Shown here: positions 1 to 8,784 of the stretch, piece by piece
Layout: every line of letters starts with the position of its first letter
Position numbering within the stretch: the first letter of the stretch is position 1
DNA from: Pseudomonas hydrolytica
GTDB lineage: Bacteria; Pseudomonadota; Gammaproteobacteria; Pseudomonadales; Pseudomonadaceae
Assembly: GCF_021495345.1 (NCBI RefSeq)
Contig: NZ_CP099397.1
Location: 186,001-250,000 of the forward strand
DNA: 64,000 nt
Direction: 5' to 3'
Translations under genes and position numbers: made by a program
The notes under the pieces: generated by a model
Database searches by the model: none
What the model was told of the DNA's origin: nothing
Seen by the model: the letters and a program-made list of their open reading frames with translations, nothing else

Positions 1-139
1 GCGCTTCGGCCTGCGCCGCGCTGCTGGCGCCGGCGACCTCGTAGCCCTCATCTTCCAGGCAGTAGCGGAAGGTGCGCAGGATTGCCGCCTCGTCGTCCAC
101 CAGCAGAATGCGCCCGCTGGTCTGTTCTGACGCTGCCAT
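1..139 (-). CDS. algB: AlgB-like two-component response regulator, N-terminal fragment
   Basis: This is the first 46 codons of a minus-strand gene that runs off the left edge; the ATG is at 139-137. The translation contains GRILLVDDEAAILRTFRYC, the start of a receiver domain with the acidic pair that binds magnesium. From memory this closely matches Pseudomonas AlgB, an NtrC-type regulator paired with the kinase KinB and involved in alginate and virulence control. The phospho-acceptor Asp, AAA+ and DNA-binding domains are outside the window. The gene diverges from the BON-domain gene. The receiver assignment is firm; the algB name rests on recognition of a short stretch. Confidence 0.75.
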   Translation of the reverse strand, partial: MAASEQTSGRILLVDDEAAILRTFRYCLEDEGYEVAGASSAAQAEA

Positions 140-186
140 GTTGTTGCTCCCTGTGACTGGTCGATGGAGGTTAGTCAGGTAAAAGT

Positions 187-230
187 CGTGCAAGTTGCAC
201 GGTAGTATGCCTGCAACCCTGCAACCTGCA
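187..230. promoter_or_regulatory. Candidate enhancer: palindrome plus tandem repeats
   Basis: A perfect palindrome, CGTGCAA-G-TTGCACG, lies at 187-201. It is followed at 210-230 by two tandem CCTGCAAC units and a further CCTGCA. The shared core is TGCAA/TTGCA. The block lies about 95-135 bp upstream of the expected start of the sigma-54 transcript at about 323, a usual distance for an enhancer-binding protein. The regulator is unknown. Confidence 0.45.
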
Positions 231-295
231 CGCAGGGGGCGCCTGATAGTGGTTAATAAGTATCTGTTTTAAAAGGATTATTTCTTTTGTCCGGG

Positions 296-312
296 CTGGC
301 ACGGGCCTTGCG
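296..312 (+). promoter_or_regulatory. Sigma-54 promoter of the BON-domain gene
   Basis: CTGGCACGGGCCTTGCG matches the sigma-54 consensus YTGGCACG-N4-TTGC, with GG (298-299) and GC (310-311) exactly 12 bp apart. Transcription would start near 323, 26 bp before the ATG at 349. Confidence 0.75.
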
Positions 313-348
313 AAATTGTTCTCGTGATTCACCCGCGAGGACCCTGTA

Positions 349-1179
349 ATGCCGTTTTTGAGAACCCTGATGCTGGCCGGTGGCACTGCGCTGCTGCTGA
401 GTCTGACGCCCCTGGCCAGCCATGCTGCCACGGACGGGCTGACCGAGCAGATCGAGGCCGCACGCCAGGAGGGTTCGATCTGGACGGCCTTCGCCCTGAA
501 CCGTCACCTCAACCCCTTCAGGCTCGACGTGGCAGTCGAGAAGGGCCGCGCCACCCTTGATGGTCAAGTCGAAAGCGAGGTGCAGAAGGAGCTGGCCGAG
601 GAGGTGGCGCTGAGCGTGAAGGGGGTGGAGCGCGTGGATAACCGCATCGTGGTCGATGCCGCCACCGCTGAGAACGAGCCGCCGCGGCTGGTGCAGCAGC
701 TGGAGGACGCCAGCCTGGCGGCGACGGTGAAATCCAAGCTGCTGTGGAACAGCAACACCCGTGGCCTGGATATCCAGGTCAAGAGCCAGAACGGCGCCAT
801 CACCCTCAGCGGCCACGCGCAGACCCCGGCCGCCAAGGAGTTGGCCGGCCAGCTCGCCGCCAACACCGATGGCGTGCGCGAAGTGTTCAATCACCTGAGC
901 ATCAGCACCGCCGACAGCAGCAGTAGCGAGGTGCAGACGGCTGTCGAGGAAGCGCGCGAAGACATCAGCGACAGCTGGATCACCAGCAAGGTCAAGGCCA
1001 GCTTCCTGTATAGCCGCAACCTTGATGCGCTGAACATCTCGGTGGACACCGAGGACGGCCTGGTCAGGCTACGCGGTAGCGTGCTGAGCAGTGCCGAGAA
1101 ACGTCTGGCGGTGGAGATCGCCCGCAATATCCGCGGTGTGCGCGGCGTCGATGCCGACGCCCTGCGCATCAGCAGCTGA
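349..1179 (+). CDS. Periplasmic protein with three BON domains
   Basis: The product has 276 residues. It starts with a signal peptide (hydrophobic run LMLAGGTALLLSL, cleavage likely after SHA near residue 26). Three BON repeats follow, at about 31-100, 117-185 and 204-274, each with a helix then a beta segment ending in a GVxxVxN/D-type turn. BON domains are thought to bind phospholipid surfaces and occur in periplasmic stress proteins such as OsmY. The ATG at 349 follows GCGAGG. A near-consensus sigma-54 promoter and an upstream palindrome suggest control by an enhancer-binding protein. The next gene follows after 65 bp and is probably co-transcribed. The exact role is unknown. Confidence 0.8.
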   Translation: MPFLRTLMLAGGTALLLSLTPLASHAATDGLTEQIEAARQEGSIWTAFALNRHLNPFRLDVAVEKGRATLDGQVESEVQKELAEEVALSVKGVERVDNRIVVDAATAENEPPRLVQQLEDASLAATVKSKLLWNSNTRGLDIQVKSQNGAITLSGHAQTPAAKELAGQLAANTDGVREVFNHLSISTADSSSSEVQTAVEEAREDISDSWITSKVKASFLYSRNLDALNISVDTEDGLVRLRGSVLSSAEKRLAVEIARNIRGVRGVDADALRISS

Positions 1180-1244
1180 ACCTGACCGATACCGGCCGAC
1201 GGAATGGCCGACAACCGCAAGTCCCATAGCCAAGGAGAGATCCC

Positions 1245-1679
1245 ATGAGCAGCAAGACCGCACAACTCAACGAACTGATCGAAATTACCCGCGACGGCAA
1301 GCGCTTCTACGAGCATGCCCACGACGAGGTCAAGGACATCCGCCTGCAGGCGCTGTTCCGCGACATGGTGCGGGCCAAGACCGAGGTGATCGACGCCCTG
1401 AGCGTCAAGGTGGCCGCCAACCAGGCCGACCCGGCGAGCGGCGGCACCCTGCTGGGCAAGCTGCGCCAGCTCTACGCCGATACCCGCGCCACCCTGTCCA
1501 AGGACGAGGACGCCGCCTACGTGGCCCAGCTGGAAGAGGCCGAAGACCGCATCCTGCATGCCTTCGAGGATGCACTGGAGAGCGCCGACCAGGACGTGCG
1601 GGTACTGCTGGCGGTGGAGATGCCCAAGGTGCGCGCCTGCCATGACCGCATGCGTGCGCTGAAGCAGAACATGCAGTAA
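1245..1679 (+). CDS. Four-helix-bundle protein (PA2169/DUF2383-like)
   Basis: The product has 144 residues, is entirely helical in character, and has no signal peptide or membrane segment. It resembles the PA2169 family of small ferritin-like four-helix bundles (DUF2383), for example the opening LNELIEITRDGKRFYEHA and the closing EMPKVRACHDRMRALK. The biochemical role of the family is not established; it recurs with stress-response genes. The ATG is preceded by AAGGAGAG. It probably shares the sigma-54 transcript of the BON gene and is followed directly by a rho-independent terminator. Confidence 0.75.
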   Translation: MSSKTAQLNELIEITRDGKRFYEHAHDEVKDIRLQALFRDMVRAKTEVIDALSVKVAANQADPASGGTLLGKLRQLYADTRATLSKDEDAAYVAQLEEAEDRILHAFEDALESADQDVRVLLAVEMPKVRACHDRMRALKQNMQ

Positions 1680-1696
1680 CCCCAGTGCGTCATCCG

Positions 1697-1730
1697 AGCC
1701 CCTGCACGCATTGCGTGCGGGGGCTTTTTA
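1697..1730 (+). terminator. Rho-independent terminator after the four-helix gene
   Basis: AGCCCC and GGGGCT arms with an inner GCACGCA/TGCGTGC stem are followed by TTTTT. The hairpin begins 18 bp after the stop codon at 1679. Confidence 0.8.
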
Positions 1731-1743
1731 TGGGGGCTGAGCA

Positions 1744-2455
1744 GACTGGACTGGCAGATAAGTGTGTGCTTTTGCGCTATTTATATCCGGGCCAAGATCA
1801 TTGGCGTGTCGATCTCTCGTCTTGGTTTCGCCCCTCACGGGCGACTCACTTTCTTTGCTTGTGCAAAGAAAGTAAGCAAAGAAACACACCCCTACATCCG
1901 GCCCCGGCTGCGCCGGGGTTCCCTCGCTCCATCACCACTCCAGGGGCACGACCGGATGCGGCCCACCGACGAAGGGCCATCCCTGGCCCATCACGGCTCT
2001 CGCGGCATCCATGCCGCTCAACCCCTTCCATGGTGATTCCACTCGGCCTCCTGAAGGGGACTTGGGGCGTCGTCTGTGAGATCGCGCTTCAAGAGCAAAA
2101 GCCAAACGCTACCGACTTTGATCTTCTGGAGATTTCGCAAGCTCGCGACCCGATCCCCTTCAGGAGGCCGAGCGGAGGTGTTGCGTAGGGGGACGAGCCG
2201 CAGGGATGCGGCGAGATACCGATGGCGGCCCCGCTTAAAGGGCCAGGGAAGGCCCTTGTAAGCCGGCCCCGGAGCGGCGCCGGAGCGAGGAAACGCAGCG
2301 AAGCGGAGTAACAGCCGCAGGCTGGCCCGAAGGGTGAGCGCAGCGAATCAAGGTGTGGCGCCCGTAAGGGGCGCAACCCAAACGCCCAGCGCATGCGGTA
2401 GTGGATAGTGCTAAGCCCGTGAGCGATACGTACATAAACTTGCCAGTCCGGTATC
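1744..2455. repeat. Giant imperfect inverted repeat, non-coding
   Basis: This stretch of about 710 bp between the four-helix gene and pstS holds no credible gene. Its two halves are diverged reverse complements. The outer ends share GGACTGGCA (left near 1748, right near 2437-2445 on the other strand). The next blocks share CGCCCCTCACGGGCG (left, near 1830) and its counterpart CGCCCCTTACGGGCG (minus, near 2350-2365). The innermost arms share CTCGGCCTCCTGAAGGGGA (2042-2060), repeated inverted at about 2157-2175. Translating the left half on plus and the right half on minus gives similar peptides (RLGFAPHGR versus RLGCAPYGR), but without starts, ribosome sites or uniform frame. I recall similar sequence recurring between genes in Pseudomonas; its function is unknown. 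Confidence 0.6.
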
Positions 2456-2527
2456 ACCCACTCTTTTCCCAAACCATCCGAAGCGCTTTCTCTCTGCTGT
2501 ACCCGAAAGCCGTCGACGTTCATTTAA

Positions 2528-2556
2528 CTGTCACATTCGTTTCATAGAGTGTTCAC
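2528..2556 (+). promoter_or_regulatory. Pho box of pstS
   Basis: CTGTCAC (2528-2534), four bases, then GTTTCAT (2539-2545) fits the PhoB repeat (two 7-bp units 4 bp apart). A weaker third unit, TGTTCAC (2550-2556), keeps the 11-bp period. It lies 56-84 bp upstream of the pstS ATG, as expected for PhoB activation at low phosphate. Confidence 0.75.
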
Positions 2557-2611
2557 GAGGCCTGCAGATACTTGGCCCGCTCAACCAACACTATCCTGCT
2601 AGGAGCAAGGC

Positions 2612-3580
2612 ATGAAACTGAAGCGTTTGATGGCGGCCCTGACTTTCGCCGCCGCCGGCGTAAGCGCCGTATCTGCTGTAGCCGCCGTCGACCCGGCTCT
2701 GCCGAACTACGAAAAGACTTCCGGTGTATCGGGTAACCTGTCCAGCGTCGGCTCCGACTCCCTGGCCAACCTGATGACCCTGTGGGCAGAAGAGTTCAAG
2801 AAGAACTACCCCAACGTCAACATCCAGATCCAGGCCGCCGGTTCCTCCACCGCGCCGCCCGCCATGACCGAAGGCACCGCCAACATGGGCCCGATGAGCC
2901 GTCCGATGAAGGACAGCGAAATCCAGGCCTTCGAAGAGAAGTACGGCTACAAGCCGACCGCCGTTCCGGTGGCCATCGACGCCCTGGCCGTGTTCGTGCA
3001 CAAGGACAACCCGATCAAGTCGCTGTCCATCGAGCAGGTCGACGCGATCTTCTCCAGCACCCGCCTGTGCGGTGGCGACAAGGACATCAAGACCTGGGGT
3101 GACCTCGGTCTGACCGGCGAGTGGGCCAGCAAGCCGCTGCAGCTGTTCGGCCGCAACTCGGTTTCCGGCACCTACGGCTACTTCAAGGAAGAAGCCCTGT
3201 GCAAAGGTGACTTCAAGTCCAACGTCAACGAGCAGCCGGGTTCGGCTTCCGTGGTGCAGTCGATCTCCAGCACCCTGAACGCCATCGGTTACTCGGGCAT
3301 CGGCTACAAGACCTCCAGCGTGCGCGCCGTTCCGCTGTCGAAGAAAGGCGGCGAAGCCTTCGAAGCTTCCGAAGAGAACGCCCTGGCTGGCAAGTTCCCG
3401 CTGGCTCGCTTCTTCTACGTCTACGTCAACAAGGCGCCGAACCAGCCGCTGAGCCCGCTGGACGCCGAGTTCGTCAAGCTGATGCTGTCCAAGCAAGGCC
3501 AGGAAGTGGTGATGAAGGATGGTTACATCCCGCTGCCGTCGAAAGTGGCCGAGAAAGCCCTGAAGGAACTGGGTCTGTAA
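2612..3580 (+). CDS. pstS: Phosphate-binding periplasmic protein PstS
   Basis: The 322-residue product has an N-terminal signal peptide ([16 protein letters not shown], cleavage near residue 26). The mature protein carries PstS/PBP-like motifs: [36 protein letters not shown] and [12 protein letters not shown], where the Ser/Thr and Arg residues contact phosphate. It delivers inorganic phosphate to PstCAB. The ATG follows AGGAG. A Pho box lies upstream and a hairpin follows the stop, so pstS can be expressed well above pstCAB, as needed for a binding protein. Length and gene order agree with Pseudomonas pstS. Confidence 0.95.
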   Translation: MKLKRLMAALTFAAAGVSAVSAVAAVDPALPNYEKTSGVSGNLSSVGSDSLANLMTLWAEEFKKNYPNVNIQIQAAGSSTAPPAMTEGTANMGPMSRPMKDSEIQAFEEKYGYKPTAVPVAIDALAVFVHKDNPIKSLSIEQVDAIFSSTRLCGGDKDIKTWGDLGLTGEWASKPLQLFGRNSVSGTYGYFKEEALCKGDFKSNVNEQPGSASVVQSISSTLNAIGYSGIGYKTSSVRAVPLSKKGGEAFEASEENALAGKFPLARFFYVYVNKAPNQPLSPLDAEFVKLMLSKQGQEVVMKDGYIPLPSKVAEKALKELGL

Positions 3581-3614
3581 GCCTGGCCGCGCGCTAGACG
3601 CCTTACAGAACGCG

Positions 3615-3645
3615 ACCCGCCCTCTTAGGAGTGGCGGGTTTCGTC
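3615..3645 (+). terminator. Hairpin between pstS and pstC (partial terminator)
   Basis: ACCCGCC (3615-3621) pairs with GGCGGGT (3633-3639), and a weak T-rich tail follows. It may end most pstS transcripts; pstC has its own Pho box just downstream. Confidence 0.6.
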
Positions 3646-3656
3646 ATGTCAGCTGA

Positions 3657-3674
3657 CTGTAACTTTTCTGTCAT
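3657..3674 (+). promoter_or_regulatory. Pho box of pstC
   Basis: CTGTAAC-TTTT-CTGTCAT is a near-perfect PhoB box with two 7-bp repeats 4 bp apart. It lies 72-89 bp upstream of the chosen pstC ATG and gives pstCAB-phoU a PhoB-controlled promoter separate from that of pstS. Confidence 0.8.
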
Positions 3675-3745
3675 ACAAGCCCGCTAGATTGGCAGGCCTG
3701 GGCAGCCGCATGCGCTGCACTCGAGCCCGCGCAGAGACTTCTCGC

Positions 3746-6031
3746 ATGAACGACTTGGCAAACGACACCGTGAACCGACCGCAGAACCCCCTGGGGATCG
3801 ACTTCAACACCCCCGCCCTGCAACGCAAGCGCCGCCTGCGCGCGCTGAAGGATCGCCTGGCGCGCTGGTACGTCTCGATTGGCGGCCTGGCGGTACTCGG
3901 TGCCATCACCCTGATCTTCTTCTACCTGGCCCATGTGGTGCTGCCCATGTTCCAGGGCGCCGAAATCGAGGCGCGCAAGGCCCAGCAGCCGGCCTGGCTC
4001 GGCCAGGCCGGTGCGCCCCTGCTGCTGGCCATCGAAGAGCAGAACCAGGTGGCCATGCGTCTGGACGACGCCGGCGTGGTGCAGTTCTTCGAGCTGCGCA
4101 CCGGCGAGCCGCTGCAGCGCCTGCAACTGCCGTTGCCGGAAGGCGTCAGCGTCGCCTCGGTAGCGCAGGATCAGCCGGGCAGCCGGCGCGCCGTGCTCGG
4201 CCTGTCCAACGGCCAGGTGCTGATCGTTCAGCACAACTACAAGGTCAGCTATCCGGACAACGTCCGCGTCATCACCCCGCAGATCGACTACCCCTACGGC
4301 GAGACGCCCATCGAGCTGGACCCGCAGGGTCGCCCGCTCGAGCACGTGGCGTTGAACCTCAACAGCGGCACCCTGATGCTGGCCGGTGCCACTGGCAGTG
4401 AGCTGCACCTGATCAGCATCGGGCGCGAGGAAAATCTGTTCACCGGCGAGGTGAGCCTGAGCGAGGAGCGCATCGGCCTGCCGCAGATCGGCGAGCCGAT
4501 CACCCAGCTGATCCTCGACCCGCGGCAGATGTGGCTGTACGTGTTCAACGGCGACTCCACCGCCGATGTCTTCGATCTGCGCAAGCGCAGCCTCAACGGC
4601 CGCTACGACCTGCTCAAGGACGCCTCCAATCGCGTCACCAGCGCCAAGGCGCTGCTGGGCGGCATCTCGATCATGATCGGTGACGCCAAGGGCGGCATCC
4701 AGCAGTGGTTCATGGTGCGCGATGGCGACGGCAAGTCCACCTTCCAGCCGATCCGCAGCTTCCAGCTGGGCACCAGCGCCATCACCCAGATCCTCCCCGA
4801 GGAGCGCCGCAAGGGCTTCATGGCGCTGGACGAGAGCGGTCGCCTGGGCATCTTCCACAGCACCGCGCACCGCACCCTGCTCAAGGAGCAGGTCGCCGAA
4901 GGTCGCGGTATTGCCGCCCTGTCGCCGCGCGCCAGCCGCGTGCTGGTGGAGTCGGACGGCAAGCTGCAGCGCTTCGTGGTCGACAACCCGCACCCGGAAG
5001 TGTCCTGGAGCGCGCTGTGGGGCAAGGTCTGGTACGAGAGCTACCCGGAGCCGGACTACGTCTGGCAGTCCACCTCGGCCAACACCGATTTCGAGGCCAA
5101 GCTGAGCCTCTCGCCGCTGGCCTTCGGTACTCTCAAGGCCGCCTTCTACGCCATGCTTCTGGCCGCGCCCCTGGCGGTGGCCGCGGCAATCTACACCGCC
5201 TACTTCATGGCGCCGCGCATGCGCACCAAGGTCAAGCCGGTGATCGAGCTGATGGAGGCGCTGCCGACGGTGATCCTCGGTTTCTTCGCCGGCCTGTTCC
5301 TCGCGCCGTTCCTGGAGAACCACCTGCCCGGCATATTCAGCCTGCTGCTGTTGACCCCGGTGGGGATCCTCGCCGCCGGTTACCTGTGGACCAAGATGCC
5401 CGAGTCGGTCCGCCACCGCGTGCCGGACGGTTGGGAAGCCGCGCTGCTGATCCCGGTGGTGATCGCCGTGGGCTGGTTCTCGCTGTCGATCAGCGGCCAC
5501 CTGGAGAACTGGTTCTTCGACGGCAACATGCGCCTGTGGCTGTCCAACGACCTGGGCATTCCCTTCGACCAGCGCAACGCCCTGGTGGTGGGTCTGGCCA
5601 TGGGTTTCGCGGTGATCCCGAACATCTACTCGATCGCCGAAGACGCCGTGTTCAGCGTGCCCAAGAGCCTGACCTTCGGTTCTCTGGCCCTCGGCGCCAC
5701 GCCCTGGCAGACCCTGACCCGCGTGGTGATCCTCACCGCCAGCCCGGGCATCTTCTCGGCGCTGATGATCGGCATGGGCCGCGCCGTGGGCGAGACCATG
5801 ATCGTGCTGATGGCCACCGGCAACACGCCGATCATGGACATCAACATCTTCGAAGGCATGCGCACCCTGGCTGCCAACGTCGCGGTGGAAATGCCCGAGT
5901 CGGAAGTCGGCGGCACCCACTATCGCGTGCTGTTCCTCGCCGCGCTGGTACTGCTGCTGTTCACCTTCGTGATGAACACCCTGGCCGAGCTGATTCGTCA
6001 GCGCCTGCGCACCAAGTATTCGTCGCTCTAA
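3746..6031 (+). CDS. pstC: Phosphate ABC transporter permease PstC, extended form
   Basis: The ATG at 3746 (MNDLANDTVN) is preferred over an in-frame TTG 57 bp upstream, giving 761 residues. That is more than twice the roughly 300 of enterobacterial PstC. A cytoplasmic N-terminus and one membrane helix (near 45-70) lead into a roughly 370-residue soluble region rich in short beta strands, probably a periplasmic propeller-like domain. The true permease domain occupies about 455-761, with the EAA-type loop GSLALGATPWQTLTRVVILTASPG that contacts PstB. It forms the channel with PstA. Large PstC proteins are usual in Pseudomonas; the role of the extra domain is unknown. pstA follows after 15 bp. 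Confidence 0.93.
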   Translation: MNDLANDTVNRPQNPLGIDFNTPALQRKRRLRALKDRLARWYVSIGGLAVLGAITLIFFYLAHVVLPMFQGAEIEARKAQQPAWLGQAGAPLLLAIEEQNQVAMRLDDAGVVQFFELRTGEPLQRLQLPLPEGVSVASVAQDQPGSRRAVLGLSNGQVLIVQHNYKVSYPDNVRVITPQIDYPYGETPIELDPQGRPLEHVALNLNSGTLMLAGATGSELHLISIGREENLFTGEVSLSEERIGLPQIGEPITQLILDPRQMWLYVFNGDSTADVFDLRKRSLNGRYDLLKDASNRVTSAKALLGGISIMIGDAKGGIQQWFMVRDGDGKSTFQPIRSFQLGTSAITQILPEERRKGFMALDESGRLGIFHSTAHRTLLKEQVAEGRGIAALSPRASRVLVESDGKLQRFVVDNPHPEVSWSALWGKVWYESYPEPDYVWQSTSANTDFEAKLSLSPLAFGTLKAAFYAMLLAAPLAVAAAIYTAYFMAPRMRTKVKPVIELMEALPTVILGFFAGLFLAPFLENHLPGIFSLLLLTPVGILAAGYLWTKMPESVRHRVPDGWEAALLIPVVIAVGWFSLSISGHLENWFFDGNMRLWLSNDLGIPFDQRNALVVGLAMGFAVIPNIYSIAEDAVFSVPKSLTFGSLALGATPWQTLTRVVILTASPGIFSALMIGMGRAVGETMIVLMATGNTPIMDINIFEGMRTLAANVAVEMPESEVGGTHYRVLFLAALVLLLFTFVMNTLAELIRQRLRTKYSSL

Positions 6032-6046
6032 GGTTTTGGAAGGTAT

Positions 6047-7723
6047 ATGTCCGTGAAACAGAACAACCTGAAATCCTGGTACAAGAGCGGCGCCCCGGGC
6101 GTGTGGATGAGCGGTGGCGCGGTGGCCATCGCTATCATCATGACCCTCGGTCTGCTGGCGGTGATCGCCACCCGCGGTCTGGGCCATTTCTGGCCGGCCG
6201 ATATCCTCGAAGCCGACTACCAGGTGCCTGGTCAGGAAGCGCGGGTGATGCTCGGTGAGGTGGTGCAGGTCGAGGAAGTGCCGCGCGCCCGTCTGGCCGC
6301 CGCCGGTCTGCCGGTGGCCGAAGAGGGCGGCGAGTTCATGACCCGCGAGCTGCTCAAGGTGGGCAACCGCGAACTGTTCGGCGCCGATTTCACCTGGGTG
6401 GTCGGCGAGTGGCTGAGCAACCCGCGCAAGCCGGCCGGCATCACCGTGCTGGAACGCCGCGAATGGGGCAACTTCTACGGCAACCTGATCAACGTCAAGG
6501 AAGGCGGACAGGTCGTCGCCGAGGGCGATGCTGCCTGGTCCGAACTGCAGCAGCGTCTGGATCGCGTCGACGCGCTGCATGCCCAACTGGTGCGCCTGGA
6601 GAAGAAGGACATCGGCCGCATCAACCACGGTCTCGAGCGCATTCGTCTGGAAGGCCGCAAGCTGCAGCTGCAGGGCAAGCTGGACGCCGACGCGCAGGCC
6701 GCCCTGGATGCGCGCCGCGACGCGCTGAATGCCGACTACAAGGTGCTCGAAGAGCAGATGGTCGCGCTGGTTCAGCAGATCAACCGCGACAGCGTGACCC
6801 TGAGCGCCAGCGATGGTCGGCAGACCGAGATCGCCCTGGGCAAGGTGGTACGGGCCTTCCGCCCGAACGCCATGAGCACCCTCGACAAGTTCGGCTTCTA
6901 CGCCATGAAGCTGTGGGAGTTCGTCAGCGACGAGCCGCGTGAGGCCAACACCGAAGGCGGGATCTTCCCGGCCATCTTCGGCACCGTGCTGATGGTGATG
7001 CTGATGGCGGTGATCGTCACCCCGTTCGGCGTGATCGCCGCGGTGTATCTGCGCGAGTACGCGCATCAGGGTGCGCTGACCCGGGTGATCCGTATCGCGG
7101 TGAACAACCTCGCCGGCGTGCCCTCGATCGTCTACGGCGTGTTCGGCCTGGGCTTCTTCGTCTATGTGCTGGGCGGCAATATCGACCGGCTGTTCTTCCC
7201 CGAATCGGCCCCGGCGCCGACCTTCGGCACACCGGGCCTGATGTGGGCCTCGCTAACCCTGGCGATCCTCACCCTGCCGGTGGTCATCGTCGCCACCGAG
7301 GAAGGTCTGGCGCGTATCCCGCGTGCGGTGCGCGAAGGCTCGCTGGCCCTCGGTGCGACCAAGGCCGAGACGCTGTGGAAGGTGGTGATCCCGATGGCCA
7401 GCCCGGCGATGATGACCGGCCTGATTCTCGCCGTGGCACGTGCCGCCGGCGAGGTGGCACCGCTGATGCTGGTGGGCGTGGTCAAGCTGGCGCCGAGCCT
7501 GCCGCTCAACGGCAACTACCCCTATCTGCACCTGGATCAGAAGATCATGCACCTGGGCTTCCACATCTACGACGTCGGCTTCCAGAGCCCCAACGTCGAG
7601 GCCGCGCGCCCGCTGGTGTACGCCACGGCACTGCTGCTGGTGATCGTCATCGCCCTGCTCAACCTGACCGCGGTCTATATCCGTAACCACCTGCGCGAGA
7701 AGTACAAGGCGCTGGATCACTAA
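6047..7723 (+). CDS. pstA: Phosphate ABC transporter permease PstA, extended form
   Basis: The 558-residue product has a first membrane helix near 20-45. A soluble segment of about 250 residues follows, part of it strongly helical and probably coiled coil (near 155-245). The canonical permease domain starts near residue 305 and carries the EAA loop GSLALGATKAETLWKVVIPMASP. It pairs with PstC, and both carry large extra periplasmic segments that may contact each other. The ATG follows GGAAGG. E. coli PstA is about 296 residues, so the N-terminal half is the addition; this is normal for the genus. Confidence 0.93.
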   Translation: MSVKQNNLKSWYKSGAPGVWMSGGAVAIAIIMTLGLLAVIATRGLGHFWPADILEADYQVPGQEARVMLGEVVQVEEVPRARLAAAGLPVAEEGGEFMTRELLKVGNRELFGADFTWVVGEWLSNPRKPAGITVLERREWGNFYGNLINVKEGGQVVAEGDAAWSELQQRLDRVDALHAQLVRLEKKDIGRINHGLERIRLEGRKLQLQGKLDADAQAALDARRDALNADYKVLEEQMVALVQQINRDSVTLSASDGRQTEIALGKVVRAFRPNAMSTLDKFGFYAMKLWEFVSDEPREANTEGGIFPAIFGTVLMVMLMAVIVTPFGVIAAVYLREYAHQGALTRVIRIAVNNLAGVPSIVYGVFGLGFFVYVLGGNIDRLFFPESAPAPTFGTPGLMWASLTLAILTLPVVIVATEEGLARIPRAVREGSLALGATKAETLWKVVIPMASPAMMTGLILAVARAAGEVAPLMLVGVVKLAPSLPLNGNYPYLHLDQKIMHLGFHIYDVGFQSPNVEAARPLVYATALLLVIVIALLNLTAVYIRNHLREKYKALDH

Positions 7724-7789
7724 CGCAGCTACGAGCCGCGTACCGCCGGTGCGCAGCTTGCAGCTTGTAGCTACGAACGGAGTGAGTTT
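7724..7789. repeat. Short imperfect inverted repeat between pstA and pstB
   Basis: GCAGCTACGAGCCGC near 7727 is partly mirrored by GCAGCTTGTAGCTACG near 7760-7775. The repeated AGCTTGCAGCTTGTAGCT character is typical of small Pseudomonas intergenic repeats. It could modestly affect pstB transcript folding. Confidence 0.4.
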
Positions 7790-8623
7790 ATGCAACACGA
7801 AACCCATACCCACGGTATCGACCTGGCCGCCCTCGGCCGCGACAAGCAGAGCCTGAGCCTGGCCAACGAGACCACGGCTATCCAGGTGCCGGGCCTGAAC
7901 CTGTACTACGGCCAGAAGCAGGCGCTGTTCGACGTCAAGATGGACATCCCCAAGCAGCGCGTGACCGCCTTCATCGGCCCGTCCGGCTGCGGCAAGTCGA
8001 CACTGCTGCGCACCTTCAACCGCATGAACGACCTGGTCGACGGTTGCCGTGTGGAAGGCGAGATCAACATCGACGGGCGCAACATCTACCGCAAGGGCGA
8101 GGACGTGGCCGAGCTGCGTCGTCGCGTCGGCATGGTGTTCCAGAAGCCCAACCCCTTCCCCAAGAGCATCTACGAGAACGTGGTGTACGGCCTGCGCATC
8201 CAGGGCATCAACAGCAAGCGCGTGCTCGACGAGGCCGTGGAGTGGGCGCTGAAGAGCGCGGCGCTGTGGGACGAGGTCAAGGACCGTCTGCATGACTCGG
8301 CCCTCGGCCTGTCCGGCGGTCAGCAGCAGCGTCTGGTGATCGCCCGCACCGTGGCCGTGCAGCCGGAAGTGTTGCTGCTCGACGAACCCTGCTCGGCGCT
8401 CGACCCGATCTCCACGCTGAAGGTCGAAGAGCTGATCTACGAGCTCAAGAGCAAGTACACCATCGTCATCGTCACCCACAACATGCAGCAGGCGGCGCGC
8501 GTCTCCGACTACACCGCGTTCATGTACATGGGCAAGCTGATCGAGTTCGGCGACACCGATACCCTGTTCACCAACCCGGCCAAGAAGCAGACTGAAGACT
8601 ACATCACCGGTCGTTACGGCTGA
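7790..8623 (+). CDS. pstB: Phosphate ABC transporter ATP-binding protein PstB
   Basis: The 277-residue ATPase has Walker [10 protein letters not shown] (about residues 64-72), the signature LSGGQQQR, Walker [13 protein letters not shown] and the switch histidine in IVTHNMQQA. It powers phosphate import through PstCA and takes part in PstSCAB/PhoU signalling to PhoR. An N-terminal extension of about 30 residues precedes the ABC core, as in other Pseudomonas PstB proteins. The ATG is preceded by a GGAGTGAG-like ribosome site. Confidence 0.96.
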   Translation: MQHETHTHGIDLAALGRDKQSLSLANETTAIQVPGLNLYYGQKQALFDVKMDIPKQRVTAFIGPSGCGKSTLLRTFNRMNDLVDGCRVEGEINIDGRNIYRKGEDVAELRRRVGMVFQKPNPFPKSIYENVVYGLRIQGINSKRVLDEAVEWALKSAALWDEVKDRLHDSALGLSGGQQQRLVIARTVAVQPEVLLLDEPCSALDPISTLKVEELIYELKSKYTIVIVTHNMQQAARVSDYTAFMYMGKLIEFGDTDTLFTNPAKKQTEDYITGRYG

Positions 8624-8726
8624 TGGCCATGTCAGAGGGCGCTGGACTGCGTCGGCGGAACCGGTACTGTCTGCGTTCCGCCTCCTTGCCCAGCACCCTC
8701 TGCCAAAGCCCATCCCTTAACAACCA

Positions 8727-8747
8727 GTAGGGTGCGCCGTGCGCACC
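8727..8747. repeat. REP-like repeat, family A (single unit)
   Basis: GTAGGGTGCGCCGTGCGCAC lies between pstB and phoU. The same unit, in one or both orientations, recurs near 18082, 20829, 30866 and 58115 in this window. Confidence 0.7.
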
Positions 8748-8784
8748 ATGGCCATCCAAGCCGGCAGCTTTCGCGGAGCGAAAC

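Noticed and set aside
1685..2523. Several short frames (60-167 codons) in both directions before pstS
   Set aside because: They lie in the inverted repeat, have no ribosome sites, and similar peptides arise in both halves only because the DNA is repeated.
3671..7066. Open frame of 1131 codons antisense to pstC and pstA
   Set aside because: It mirrors two certain genes in high-GC codon phase. The translation is His/Gln/Gly-rich low complexity with no family match, start signal or ribosome site.
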